Shown here piece by piece: positions 40,573-48,835 of a DNA stretch of 64,000 nucleotides (positions are counted from its first letter, which is position 1; each line of letters starts with the position of its first letter). The notes below the pieces were generated by a model, which had not been told where the DNA came from, did not search any database, and saw only the letters and a program-made list of their open reading frames with translations. Source of the DNA: Pseudomonas_T sp032052615. GTDB lineage: Bacteria; Pseudomonadota; Gammaproteobacteria; Pseudomonadales; Pseudomonadaceae. The translations under genes and the position numbers were made by a program. Location: assembly GCA_032052615.1 (NCBI GenBank), contig DAMBWF010000010.1:62001-126000 (forward strand), given 5' to 3'.

Positions 40573-42479
40573 GCCCGCTTCCTGCGCAGGAATACGCGCG
40601 TATCCAGCAACTGTCGCCACGGCTGGCCAACCAGATCGCCGCCGGCGAAGTGGTGGAACGTCCCGCTTCGGTAATCAAGGAGCTGCTGGAGAACAGCCTG
40701 GACGCCGGGGCCCGGCGCGTGGACGTGGACGTGGAGCAGGGCGGCATCAAGCTGTTGCGGGTGCGCGACGATGGCGGCGGCATCGCCCCCCAGGACCTGC
40801 CCCTGGCGCTGTCCCGCCACGCCACCAGCAAGATCCGCGAGCTGGAAGACCTGGAACGGGTGATGAGCCTGGGCTTCCGGGGGGAGGCGCTGGCCTCCAT
40901 CAGTTCCGTGTCGCGCCTGACCCTGACCTCCCGGACCGCCGACGCCCAGGCAGCCTGGCAGGTGGAGACCGAGGGCCGCGACATGGCGCCCCGGGTGCAA
41001 CCCGCGGCCCACCCGGTGGGGACCTCGGTGGAAGTGCGCGACCTGTTCTTCAACACCCCCGCGCGGCGCAAGTTCCTGCGGGCGGAAAAGACCGAGTTCG
41101 ACCACCTGCAGGAAGTCATCAAGCGGCTCGCCCTGGCCCGGTTCGACGTGGCGTTTCACCTGCGGCACAACGGCAAGTCGGTGCTGACGCTCCACGAAGC
41201 GAGCGACGAGCTGGCCCGGGGGCGGCGCGTCGCCTCGGTCTGCGGTCCGGCCTTCCTCGAACAGGCGTTGCCGATCGAGGTGGAGCGCAATGGCCTGCGG
41301 CTCTGGGGTTGGGTCGGCCTGCCGACCTTTTCCCGCAGCCAGGCGGACCTCCAGTATTTCTACGTCAACGGCCGCATGGTGCGCGACAAACTGGTGGCCC
41401 ACGCCGTGCGCCAGGCCTACCGCGACGTATTGTTCAACGGGCGCCACCCGACCTTCGTGCTGTTCCTGGAAATCGATCCGCTCGGAGTAGACGTCAATGT
41501 TCATCCGACCAAGCACGAAGTGCGTTTTCGCGAAAGCCGGATGGTCCACGATTTTCTCTACGGCACCCTGCACCGCGCCTTGGGCGATGTGCGTCCCGAG
41601 GACCAGTTGGCCGCGCCGGCCGCGGTAGCGACCGTGCTGCGGGCCTCCGGCGCCTCGGCTGGCGAGTTCGGCCCGCAAGGCGAGATGAGCCTGGCGGCCG
41701 CCGTGCATGATAGCGATAGCATGGCGACGGTGGCCGGCGAGCGGTCGCCGGGAAGCTCGGGGGGGCGCTACGCGCCGCCGCCGCGTCCACTGGCGGTCGG
41801 CTCGGCCGAGGAAGTGCGCGGCGCCTACCGCGAGTTCTTCGCCCCGTTGCCCGGTGGGGCACCGAGCCCAACGCTGCCCGAGGCACGGGATGACGTGCCG
41901 CCCCTGGGCTATGCCCTGGCCCAACTGAAGGGCGTATACATCCTCGCCGAGAACGCCACGGGTCTGGTGCTGGTGGACATGCACGCCGCCCATGAACGGA
42001 TCACCTACGAGCGGCTGAAGACCGCGATGGATAGCGAAGGGTTGCGCAGCCAGCCGCTGCTGGTGCCGGAGTCCATCGCCGTCAGCCAGCGCGAGGCGGA
42101 CTGCGCGGAAGAACATGCCGATTGGTTCCAGCGGCTGGGGTTCGAATTGCAGCGTTTCGGGCCCGAGACCTTGGGCATCCGCCAGATTCCCGCCCTGCTC
42201 AAGCAGGCGGAAGCCAATCAACTGGTACGCGACGTGCTGTCCGACCTGCTGGAGTACGGCACCAGCGACCGTATCCAGGCCCATCTCAACGAACTGCTGG
42301 CCACCATGGCCTGCCACGGAGCCGTCCGCGCCAATCGGCGGTTGACCCTGCCGGAAATGAACGGGCTGCTGCGGGACATGGAGCGCACCGAGCGCAGCGG
42401 GCAGTGCAACCATGGCCGGCCGACCTGGACCCAACTGGGCATGGACGACCTGGACAAGCTGTTCCTGCGCGGACGCTGA
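40569..42479 (+). CDS. mutL: DNA mismatch repair protein MutL
   Basis: 636 residues. The N-terminal GHKL ATPase has ELLENSLDAGA, DDGGGIAP and MSLGFRGEALASIS. A variable linker (about 335-430) joins a C-terminal dimerisation domain. In that domain the sequence VDMHAAHERITYE fits the endonuclease motif DQHA(X)2E(X)4E with Met in place of Gln, so this MutL probably nicks DNA itself, as expected in pseudomonads that lack MutH. The GQCNHGRPT motif near the end is another conserved part of the nuclease site. Starts by overlap with amiB. Confidence 0.97.
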   Translation: MSPLPAQEYARIQQLSPRLANQIAAGEVVERPASVIKELLENSLDAGARRVDVDVEQGGIKLLRVRDDGGGIAPQDLPLALSRHATSKIRELEDLERVMSLGFRGEALASISSVSRLTLTSRTADAQAAWQVETEGRDMAPRVQPAAHPVGTSVEVRDLFFNTPARRKFLRAEKTEFDHLQEVIKRLALARFDVAFHLRHNGKSVLTLHEASDELARGRRVASVCGPAFLEQALPIEVERNGLRLWGWVGLPTFSRSQADLQYFYVNGRMVRDKLVAHAVRQAYRDVLFNGRHPTFVLFLEIDPLGVDVNVHPTKHEVRFRESRMVHDFLYGTLHRALGDVRPEDQLAAPAAVATVLRASGASAGEFGPQGEMSLAAAVHDSDSMATVAGERSPGSSGGRYAPPPRPLAVGSAEEVRGAYREFFAPLPGGAPSPTLPEARDDVPPLGYALAQLKGVYILAENATGLVLVDMHAAHERITYERLKTAMDSEGLRSQPLLVPESIAVSQREADCAEEHADWFQRLGFELQRFGPETLGIRQIPALLKQAEANQLVRDVLSDLLEYGTSDRIQAHLNELLATMACHGAVRANRRLTLPEMNGLLRDMERTERSGQCNHGRPTWTQLGMDDLDKLFLRGR

Positions 42480-42506
42480 TCCGTGCCGTCCTCTTTCGAG
42501 CGAGCC

Positions 42507-43481
42507 ATGGCCTCCCCACTGCCTCCCGCGATCTTCCTGATGGGCCCCACGGCGGCCGGCAAGACCGACTTGGCCCTGGCCCTGGCCGACGCGCTGCCCT
42601 GCGACCTGATCAGTGTCGATTCGGCGCTGATCTATCGAGACATGGACATCGGCACCGCGAAACCCGAGCCGGCGCTGCTGGCGCGCTATCCCCATCGCTT
42701 GATCGACATCCGCGATCCGGCGCAGAGCTATTCGGCCGCCGAGTTCCGCGACGACGCCCTGGCCGCCATGGCGGAGAGCACCGCGCGGGGCCGCATTCCA
42801 CTGCTGGTGGGCGGGACCATGCTGTATTACAAGGCCCTGCTGGAGGGGCTGGCGGACATGCCCCCGGCCGATCCCGAGGTGCGCGCCGCCTTGGAGGCCC
42901 AGGCTGCCGCCGAGGGGTGGGGCGCGCTGCACCGGGAGCTGGCTCGCGTGGACCCGGTATCCGCCGCGCGTATCCACCCCAACGACCCCCAGCGCCTGGT
43001 CAGGGCCTTGGAGGTCTATCGGGTGAGCGGACTGACCATGACCGCCCACCGCGAGCAGCAGCACGCGGAAAACCGCGTGGCAGAGGCGCCGGGGGCGGAT
43101 CGATTCCCTTATACTGTCGCCCGCCTGGCCATCGCCCCGACCCACCGCTCCCTGTTGCACGCGCGCATCGCCGAGCGTTTTCGCCTGATGCTGGAACAGG
43201 GGTTTGTCGAGGAAGTCGAATCGTTGCGCGCGCGTGGCGACCTGCACGCGAGGTTGCCGTCGATCCGGGCGGTGGGCTACCGACAGGTCTGGGACTACCT
43301 GGAGGGCCGCCTGAGCCGGGCCGACATGGAGGAGCGGGGTATCGTCGCCACGCGCCAGTTGGCCAAGCGACAGTTCACCTGGCTACGGGGATGGAACGGG
43401 TTGCACTGGCTGGACAGCCTGGCTTGCGACAATCTGCCACGCGCCTTGAAATACCTGGAGGCGGTCTCCATATTGAGGTGA
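42507..43481 (+). CDS. miaA: tRNA dimethylallyltransferase
   Basis: 324 residues. MiaA adds the dimethylallyl group to A37 of tRNAs reading UNN codons, the first step to ms2i6A. P-loop: LMGPTAAGKTDLALAL. Other blocks: DLISVDSALIYRDMDIGTAKP (catalytic Asp), LVGGTMLYYKALLEG, and RTRQLAKRQ-like sequence near the end (VATRQLAKRQFTW). ATG 42507 gives MASPLPPAIFLMG, the expected start; a GTG at 42483 is an alternative. Co-transcribed with mutL; hfq follows, as in most gammaproteobacteria. Confidence 0.96.
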   Translation: MASPLPPAIFLMGPTAAGKTDLALALADALPCDLISVDSALIYRDMDIGTAKPEPALLARYPHRLIDIRDPAQSYSAAEFRDDALAAMAESTARGRIPLLVGGTMLYYKALLEGLADMPPADPEVRAALEAQAAAEGWGALHRELARVDPVSAARIHPNDPQRLVRALEVYRVSGLTMTAHREQQHAENRVAEAPGADRFPYTVARLAIAPTHRSLLHARIAERFRLMLEQGFVEEVESLRARGDLHARLPSIRAVGYRQVWDYLEGRLSRADMEERGIVATRQLAKRQFTWLRGWNGLHWLDSLACDNLPRALKYLEAVSILR

Positions 43482-43577
43482 GCCTTTCGTCTTGCGTTTC
43501 TTCCGGGTGCGCAATACCAAACTTTCTTCTTATCTGTACCTACATCTAAACGGTTGATTCCTAAAGGAGTGCGTTAC

Positions 43578-43826
43578 ATGTCAAAAGGGCATTCGCTACA
43601 AGACCCTTACCTCAATACCTTGCGTAAGGAACGCGTCCCGGTTTCCATCTATCTGGTCAACGGCATCAAGTTGCAGGGCCAGATCGAATCCTTCGACCAG
43701 TTCGTCATCCTGCTGAAGAACACCGTCAGCCAGATGGTGTACAAGCATGCGATCTCCACCGTGGTTCCGAGCCGCCCGGTTCGCTTGCCCACCGCTGACC
43801 AACCACTGGAACCGGGCAACGCCTGA
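43578..43826 (+). CDS. hfq: RNA chaperone Hfq
   Basis: 82 residues, the size of Pseudomonas Hfq, which lacks the long C-terminal tail of E. coli. The Sm1 and Sm2 motifs are clear: SIYLVNGIKLQGQIESFDQF and YKHAISTVVPSRPV. The hexamer pairs sRNAs with mRNAs and, in Pseudomonas, works with Crc on A-rich targets to repress catabolic genes. ATG 43578 with AAGGAG 8 bases upstream; the open frame upstream (from 43554) has no ribosome site. The AT-rich 95 bases between miaA and hfq may hold a promoter, but no clear hexamer pair was found. Confidence 0.98.
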   Translation: MSKGHSLQDPYLNTLRKERVPVSIYLVNGIKLQGQIESFDQFVILLKNTVSQMVYKHAISTVVPSRPVRLPTADQPLEPGNA

Positions 43827-43839
43827 CAGGAGGCTGCAT

Positions 43840-45141
43840 TTGTTCTTCGAGCGCCCGGGAGGTGGTGAAAGAGCCATCCTGGTTCATCTAGAGGGCCAGG
43901 ATCCCGAGGTGAGGGAAGACCCGCAGGAGTTCCAGGAGCTGGCACGCTCCGCTGGCGCGGATACGGTGGCCCTGGTGGTCGTCCCGCGCCACCAGTTCAC
44001 GGCGAAGTACCTGATCGGCAGTGGCAAGGTCGAGGAGTTGCACGACCTGGTCCGGGCCGAGCAGGTCGAGCTGGTCATCTTCAACCACACGCTGACACCC
44101 AGCCAAGAGCGCAACCTCGAGCGTGCGTTCGAATGCCGGGTGCTCGACCGTACCGGGTTGATCCTGGACATCTTCGCCCAGCGCGCTCGTACCCACGAGG
44201 GCAAGCTGCAGGTGGAGCTGGCCCAGTTGAACCACATGAGTACTAGGTTGGTGCGGGGCTGGACCCACCTCGAGCGGCAAAAGGGCGGGATCGGCCTGCG
44301 CGGGCCCGGGGAAACCCAGCTCGAAACCGACCGGCGCTTGCTGCGGGTGCGCATTCGCCAGATCAAGCAGCGCCTCGACAAGGTCCGCAGCCAGCGCGAA
44401 CAGGCGCGGCGCGGCCGCAAGCGCGCCGAGATCCCCTCGGTTTCGCTGGTGGGCTACACCAACGCTGGCAAGTCCACCCTGTTCAACGCCTTGACCACCT
44501 CGGATGTCTACGCCGCCAACCAGTTGTTCGCCACCCTCGACCCGACCTTGCGCCGGCTGGACCTGAAGGACGTCGGCCCGGTGGTGCTGGCGGATACCGT
44601 GGGTTTCATCCGTCACCTGCCACACAAACTGGTCGAGGCCTTTCGCGCGACCCTCGAAGAGTCCAGCAATGCCGATCTGCTGATCCACGTAATCGACGCC
44701 CACGAGCCGGACCGGCAGCAGCAGGTCGAGCAGGTGCTCGCGGTGCTCTCGGAGATCGGCGCGAACGAGCTGCCGATCCTCGAGGTGTACAACAAGCTGG
44801 ACCTCCTCGAAGGCATTGAGCCGCATATCCAGCGCGATGCCGAGGGCAACCCCGAGCGGGTCTGGATTTCCGCCCAGAAAGGGGCGGGGCTGGAACTGCT
44901 CCAGCAGGCCATCGCCGAGCGTCTGGGGAACGATCTGTTCTCCGGCGTGCTGCGACTGCCTCAGGCGCTGGCTCGGTTGCGCGCCCAGTTTTTCGAGCTG
45001 GGCGCCGTGCAATCCGAGCATCACGACGAAGAGGGCCTTACCCTGCTTTCGGTACGCCTGCCGCGGGTCGAACTCAATCGTCTGGTGAGCCGCGAGGGGT
45101 GGGAGCCGGACGCATTCGTGCGGCAACATACTTTGCAATAA
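43840..45141 (+). CDS. hflX: Ribosome-splitting GTPase HflX
   Basis: 433 residues. HflX frees stalled ribosomes after heat or antibiotic stress. An N-terminal HflX domain (about 20-200, with GSGKVEELHDLV and GRGETQLE-like GPGETQLETDRRLL) precedes the G domain: G1 GYTNAGKSTLFNAL, G2 near ATLDPTLRR, G3 DTVGFIRHLP and G4 NKLDLL. Start is TTG 43840, 6 bases after a perfect AGGAGG; upstream in-frame codons overlap hfq and look like shadow sequence. Thirteen bases after hfq, so co-transcribed. Confidence 0.96.
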   Translation: MFFERPGGGERAILVHLEGQDPEVREDPQEFQELARSAGADTVALVVVPRHQFTAKYLIGSGKVEELHDLVRAEQVELVIFNHTLTPSQERNLERAFECRVLDRTGLILDIFAQRARTHEGKLQVELAQLNHMSTRLVRGWTHLERQKGGIGLRGPGETQLETDRRLLRVRIRQIKQRLDKVRSQREQARRGRKRAEIPSVSLVGYTNAGKSTLFNALTTSDVYAANQLFATLDPTLRRLDLKDVGPVVLADTVGFIRHLPHKLVEAFRATLEESSNADLLIHVIDAHEPDRQQQVEQVLAVLSEIGANELPILEVYNKLDLLEGIEPHIQRDAEGNPERVWISAQKGAGLELLQQAIAERLGNDLFSGVLRLPQALARLRAQFFELGAVQSEHHDEEGLTLLSVRLPRVELNRLVSREGWEPDAFVRQHTLQ

Positions 45142-45181
45142 AGCCAGCCCCGTGTCTTTTCCTCGGGCGACGGGCATTCTG

Positions 45182-45187
45182 TAGCAT
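45182..45187 (+). promoter_or_regulatory. Candidate -10 element for hflKC
   Basis: TAGCAT followed by TGGCGGGCG; start near 45194, about 43 bases before the hflK ATG. -35 weak. Confidence 0.35.
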
Positions 45188-45236
45188 TGGCGGGCGCGCC
45201 GTGGGCGCGCCTTCGCTTTATCAGATGGAGAGCGCT

Positions 45237-46403
45237 ATGGCTTGGAACGAGCCGGGTGGCAACTCGAACAACCAAGACCCCTGGGGCGGTCGCAAGGGGG
45301 GCGGTAAGCAAAGCCCACCGGATCTGGATGAAGTCTTGCGCAAGTTGCAAGGCAGCCTGGGAGGGTTGCTGGGAGGGCGTAAACGCACCGGTGGTGGCGA
45401 CGGCTCCGGCGGTCGCAGTGGCGGGGGCGGTTTCGGCCTGGTCGGTATCGTCCTTGTCGTACTGGCCATCCTCTGGCTGTACAACGCGGTCTATGTGGTG
45501 GACGAGCAGGAGCAGGCGGTGGTGCTGCGCTTCGGCAAGTACTACGAGACCGTCGGCCCGGGCCTGAATATCTATTTCCCGCCGTTCGACAAACGCTTCC
45601 AGGAGAACGTTACCCGAGAACGGGCCTACAGCAAGCAAGGGCAGATGCTCACCGAAGACGAGAACATCGTCGAGGTGCCGCTGACCGTGCAATACAAGGT
45701 CACCAGTCTCCAGGACTTCGTGCTCAACGTGGATCAGCCTGAACTGAGCCTGCAGCAGGCCACCGAGAGCGCGCTCCGCCACGTGGTGGGGTCCACGGCG
45801 ATGGACCAAGTGCTGACCGAGGGCCGCGAACTGATGGCCAGCGAGATCAAGCAGCGCTTGCAACGCTTCCTGGACACCTATCGCACCGGCATCACCGTGA
45901 CCCAGGTCAACGTGCAGAGCGCGGCCGCGCCTCGTGAAGTGCAGGAAGCCTTCGATGACGTGATCCGTGCCCGTGAAGACGAGCAGCGCGCCAAGAACCA
46001 GGCGGAGGCCTACGCCAACGGCGTGGTACCCGAGGCCCGTGGCCAGGCGCAGCGCATCATCGAGGACGCCAACGGTTACCGGGACGAAGTGGTCGCCCGC
46101 GCCAAGGGCGAGGCCGATCGGTTCGCCAAGCTGGTGGCCGAGTATCGCAAGGCTCCCGAGATCACCCGCCAGCGCCTCTACCTGGAAACCATGCAGGAAG
46201 TGTTCAGCAACACCAGCAAGGTTCTGCTGACCGGCGACAAGGCGCAGAACAACCTGTTGTACCTGCCGTTGGACAAAATGATCGATAACCGGGGCGCGGC
46301 TCCCGTTGCATCGGGTGGAACGACCAGCAGCGCGCCGGAGGTCGGTGCCCGCGTGGCCACCGATCTCGCTCCGCGTGACCTGCGTGCGAGGGAGAGTCGC
46401 TGA
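45237..46403 (+). CDS. hflK: FtsH protease modulator HflK
   Basis: 388 residues. HflK and HflC form a large membrane cage around FtsH and control its access to membrane substrates. A glycine-rich N-terminus (GGRKGGGKQSPP, RTGGGDGSGGRSGGGG) leads to one membrane helix at about 62-82 (FGLVGIVLVVLAILWLY), then the SPFH/prohibitin domain (VDEQEQAVVLRFGKY) and a long coiled-coil part. ATG 45237 with GGAG 5 bases upstream. Stop and hflC start overlap as TGATG. Confidence 0.97.
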   Translation: MAWNEPGGNSNNQDPWGGRKGGGKQSPPDLDEVLRKLQGSLGGLLGGRKRTGGGDGSGGRSGGGGFGLVGIVLVVLAILWLYNAVYVVDEQEQAVVLRFGKYYETVGPGLNIYFPPFDKRFQENVTRERAYSKQGQMLTEDENIVEVPLTVQYKVTSLQDFVLNVDQPELSLQQATESALRHVVGSTAMDQVLTEGRELMASEIKQRLQRFLDTYRTGITVTQVNVQSAAAPREVQEAFDDVIRAREDEQRAKNQAEAYANGVVPEARGQAQRIIEDANGYRDEVVARAKGEADRFAKLVAEYRKAPEITRQRLYLETMQEVFSNTSKVLLTGDKAQNNLLYLPLDKMIDNRGAAPVASGGTTSSAPEVGARVATDLAPRDLRARESR

Positions 46404-47272
46404 TGAGTAACAAATCGCTGATCGCCCTGATCTGCGGCGTGGTCGTCGCGCTGGTGGCCTGGAACAGCTTCTACATCGTGTTGCAGACCGAGAAGGCCGT
46501 GATGTTGCGCTTCGGGCGCATCGTCGAAGCGGATGTGCCGCCTGGCCTGCACGTGAAGATTCCCTACGTCAACCAAGTGCGCAAATTCGACGCGCGACTG
46601 CTGACACTGGATTCGCCGACCGAACGCTTCCTCACCCTGGAAAAGAAAGCCGTGATGGTGGATGCCTATGCCAAGTGGCGGGTAGCCGATGCGGAGCGCT
46701 TCTATACCGCGACCTCCGGGATGAAGCAGATCGCCGACGAGCGCCTGTCGCGGCGGCTCGAGGCGGGGCTGCGGGACCAGTTCGGTAAGCGCACCCTGCA
46801 CGAGGTGGTGTCCGGCGAGCGCGACGCGCTGATGGGGGACATCACCGCCGCGCTGAACCGGATGGCTGGCAAGGAATTGGGCATTGAGGTGGTGGACGTT
46901 CGCGTCAAGGCCATCGACCTGCCCAAGGAAGTCAACCGTAGCGTGTTCGAGCGCATGGGCACCGAGCGCGAGCGCGAGGCCCGCGAGCATCGCGCGAAAG
47001 GCAGTGAACTGGCCGAGGGCATCCGCGCCGACGCCGATCGCCAGCGTCGCGTGCTGTTGGCCGAGGCCTATCGTCAAGCCGAGGAAGCCCGGGGGGACGG
47101 CGACGCGAAGGCCGCCGCGATCTACGCCCAGGCCTATGGGCAGGACCAGGAGTTCTACGCCTTCTACCGCAGCCTGCACGCCTATCGGGAAAGCTTCGCG
47201 AACAAGAGCGATGTGCTGGTGCTCGACCCCAGCAGCGAGTTCTTCCGCTACCTGAAGCAGCCCAAGCCCTGA
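46403..47272 (+). CDS. hflC: FtsH protease modulator HflC
   Basis: 289 residues. Partner of HflK: one N-terminal membrane helix (LIALICGVVVALVAWNSFYI, about 6-25), SPFH domain (QTEKAVMLRFGRIVEADVPP) and coiled-coil region rich in Ala, Glu and Arg (EREREAREHRAKGSEL). The start overlaps the hflK stop, so expression is coupled in a 1:1 ratio. Followed by two hairpins, the second a T-tailed terminator. Confidence 0.97.
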   Translation: MSNKSLIALICGVVVALVAWNSFYIVLQTEKAVMLRFGRIVEADVPPGLHVKIPYVNQVRKFDARLLTLDSPTERFLTLEKKAVMVDAYAKWRVADAERFYTATSGMKQIADERLSRRLEAGLRDQFGKRTLHEVVSGERDALMGDITAALNRMAGKELGIEVVDVRVKAIDLPKEVNRSVFERMGTEREREAREHRAKGSELAEGIRADADRQRRVLLAEAYRQAEEARGDGDAKAAAIYAQAYGQDQEFYAFYRSLHAYRESFANKSDVLVLDPSSEFFRYLKQPKP

Positions 47273-47280
47273 CGGTTGCC

Positions 47281-47303
47281 CGGCAGGCGTCCGTCGCCTG
47301 CCG
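47281..47303 (+). terminator. Hairpin after hflC
   Basis: CGGCAGGCG, loop TCCGT, CGCCTGCCG: a perfect 9-bp stem 8 bases past the hflC stop, not followed by T's. May protect the 3' end or assist the terminator at 47341. Confidence 0.5.
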
Positions 47304-47340
47304 GGGTGACCCACGGGGAAAATCTGGGTATCATGAATCA

Positions 47341-47363
47341 GCCGGGAACATCCCGGCTTTTTT
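47341..47363 (+). terminator. Intrinsic terminator of the hfq-hflX-hflKC run
   Basis: GCCGGGA, loop ACA, TCCCGGC, then six T's. It lies only 16 bases before the DUF2065 start, so the next gene's leader must begin close to or inside it. Confidence 0.9.
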
Positions 47364-47378
47364 ACGTCCGCGGGAATC

Positions 47379-47561
47379 ATGTGGCGGGAACTTGGCATAG
47401 CGGTCTGTCTCGTGCTGGTGCTCGAAGGCATCCTGCCCTTCCTCTATCCACGCCATTGGCGCGCCGCGGTGCTTGGGTTGACGGCCCTCTCCGATGGACG
47501 GCTTCGTCTGGGGCTGGCCGGCATGGTGCTGGGTACCGGGCTCCTCTATCTGCTTCACTGA
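47379..47561 (+). CDS. DUF2065 small membrane protein
   Basis: 60 residues with two hydrophobic helices (LGIAVCLVLVLEGILPFLYP and LRLGLAGMVLGTGLLYLL) joined by a basic turn PRHWR. The family (E. coli YjeT type) sits after hflKC in many gammaproteobacteria, but no function is known. The start site ATG 47379 has a weak GGGA. Given that a strong terminator precedes it, it depends on readthrough or its own promoter. A role near FtsH/HflKC is only suggested by neighbourhood. Confidence 0.88.
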   Translation: MWRELGIAVCLVLVLEGILPFLYPRHWRAAVLGLTALSDGRLRLGLAGMVLGTGLLYLLH

Positions 47562-47594
47562 AGGCCCCGCCGCCGATTGAGAAGGAATGGTGAA

Positions 47595-48782
47595 ATGGCA
47601 ACGGTAGATCGCTGGCTGCTGCCAGATGGGATCGAAGAAGTTCTGCCGCCCGAAGCGGCTCGCATCGAAGCAGCCCGTCGCCATGTGCTGGACCTGTTCC
47701 AGCGTTGGGGCTACGAGTTCGTCGTCACCCCTCATCTGGAATACCTCGACTCCCTGCTGACCGGTGCCGGCCAGGACCTGGACCTTCGCACCTTCAAGGT
47801 GGTCGACCCGGAGTCCGGCCGTCTCATGGGCTTTCGCGCCGATATCACTCCTCAGGTGGCCCGTATCGACGCCCACACCTTGCGGCGTGAGGGGCCCAGC
47901 CGTCTCTGCTACGCCGGCAGCGTGCTCCATGTGCAGCCCCGGGCTCTCGCGACGTCACGCAGCCCGATCCAACTGGGCGCCGAACTCTATGGCGATGCCA
48001 GCCCGGCCAGCGATGTGGAAGTCATCAGCCTGATGCTGGACATGCTGGAAATGGCTCGGGTGCCCGATGTGCACATGGACCTTGGCCATGTTGGCATCTA
48101 TCGCGGGCTCGCTCAGGCCGCCGGTCTTTCCGGCCAGGCGGAGCAGATCCTGTTCGATGCGCTGCAGCGCAAGGCCGTGGACGAAGTCGCGGCCTTGACC
48201 GAGCACCTGCCGGGACATTTGGCCTCGATGCTGCGTGCGTTGGCGGAACTGTCCGGCGGACGCGATGTGCTGGAGCTGGCTTCGGCCTGCCTGGTGGAGG
48301 CGCCCGCCCAAGTGCATCGGGCCCTCGACGAGCTGATCGCGATTGCCGATGAGCTCGAAATCCGCTACCCGCAGTTGCCCCTGTATTTCGATCTCGGCGA
48401 GCTGCGCGGCTATCACTACCATTCCGGCGTGGTGTTCGCCGCCTTCGTGCCGGGCGTCGGCCAGTCCATCGCCCAAGGGGGGCGCTACGATGGCATCGGC
48501 GCGGATTTCGGCCGGGCACGCCCGGCGACCGGCTTCTCCACCGACTTGAAATCCTTGGTCAGCCTGGGCCAGATGCCCCGAGAGCCGGAGGCCTCCGGGG
48601 TCTGGGCGCCTGACAGTCGCGACCCTTATCTCTGGCAGGCGGTGAGCCGGCTGCGTCGCGAGGGCCTGAGGGTCGTGCAGGCGTTGCCGGGCCAAGCGCC
48701 GTCCTGCGCCCACGAAGCCGGCTGCGACCGCCAGTTGGTCTGGGCCGACGGCCAGTGGTCGGTGGCGCCGCTGGCGCTCTGA
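47595..48782 (+). CDS. hisZ: ATP phosphoribosyltransferase regulatory subunit
   Basis: 395 residues. HisZ resembles histidyl-tRNA synthetase but lacks tRNA charging; it binds the short HisG (encoded elsewhere) and gives it histidine feedback control. HisRS-like blocks: GFRADITPQVARIDA (motif 2 region), QLGAELYGD, and YYHSGVVFAAF-like YHYHSGVVFAAFVPG followed by IAQGGRYDGI. The C-terminal anticodon domain is missing, as typical. ATG 47595, 8 bases after AAGGA. Lies before purA, the order known in pseudomonads. Confidence 0.95.
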   Translation: MATVDRWLLPDGIEEVLPPEAARIEAARRHVLDLFQRWGYEFVVTPHLEYLDSLLTGAGQDLDLRTFKVVDPESGRLMGFRADITPQVARIDAHTLRREGPSRLCYAGSVLHVQPRALATSRSPIQLGAELYGDASPASDVEVISLMLDMLEMARVPDVHMDLGHVGIYRGLAQAAGLSGQAEQILFDALQRKAVDEVAALTEHLPGHLASMLRALAELSGGRDVLELASACLVEAPAQVHRALDELIAIADELEIRYPQLPLYFDLGELRGYHYHSGVVFAAFVPGVGQSIAQGGRYDGIGADFGRARPATGFSTDLKSLVSLGQMPREPEASGVWAPDSRDPYLWQAVSRLRREGLRVVQALPGQAPSCAHEAGCDRQLVWADGQWSVAPLAL

Positions 48783-48792
48783 ATCGTTTTCC

Positions 48793-48818
48793 GCCGGCCT
48801 GGCCGGCTGTGGTTTTCC
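48793..48818 (+). terminator. Weak terminator-like hairpin between hisZ and purA
   Basis: GCCGGC, loop CTG, GCCGGC followed by TGTGGTTTTCC. Short stem with an imperfect T-run; partial readthrough into purA is likely. Confidence 0.4.
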
Positions 48819-48835
48819 TCGAGAGGACAAGTGTT

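Noticed and set aside
40464..43247. A 927-codon open frame antisense to amiB, mutL and miaA
   Set aside because: It mirrors three certain genes; long antisense frames are common when third codon positions are G or C. Same reasoning for 14228-16177 (antisense parE), 17466-19259 (antisense parC) and 61283-63445 (antisense ygiQ).
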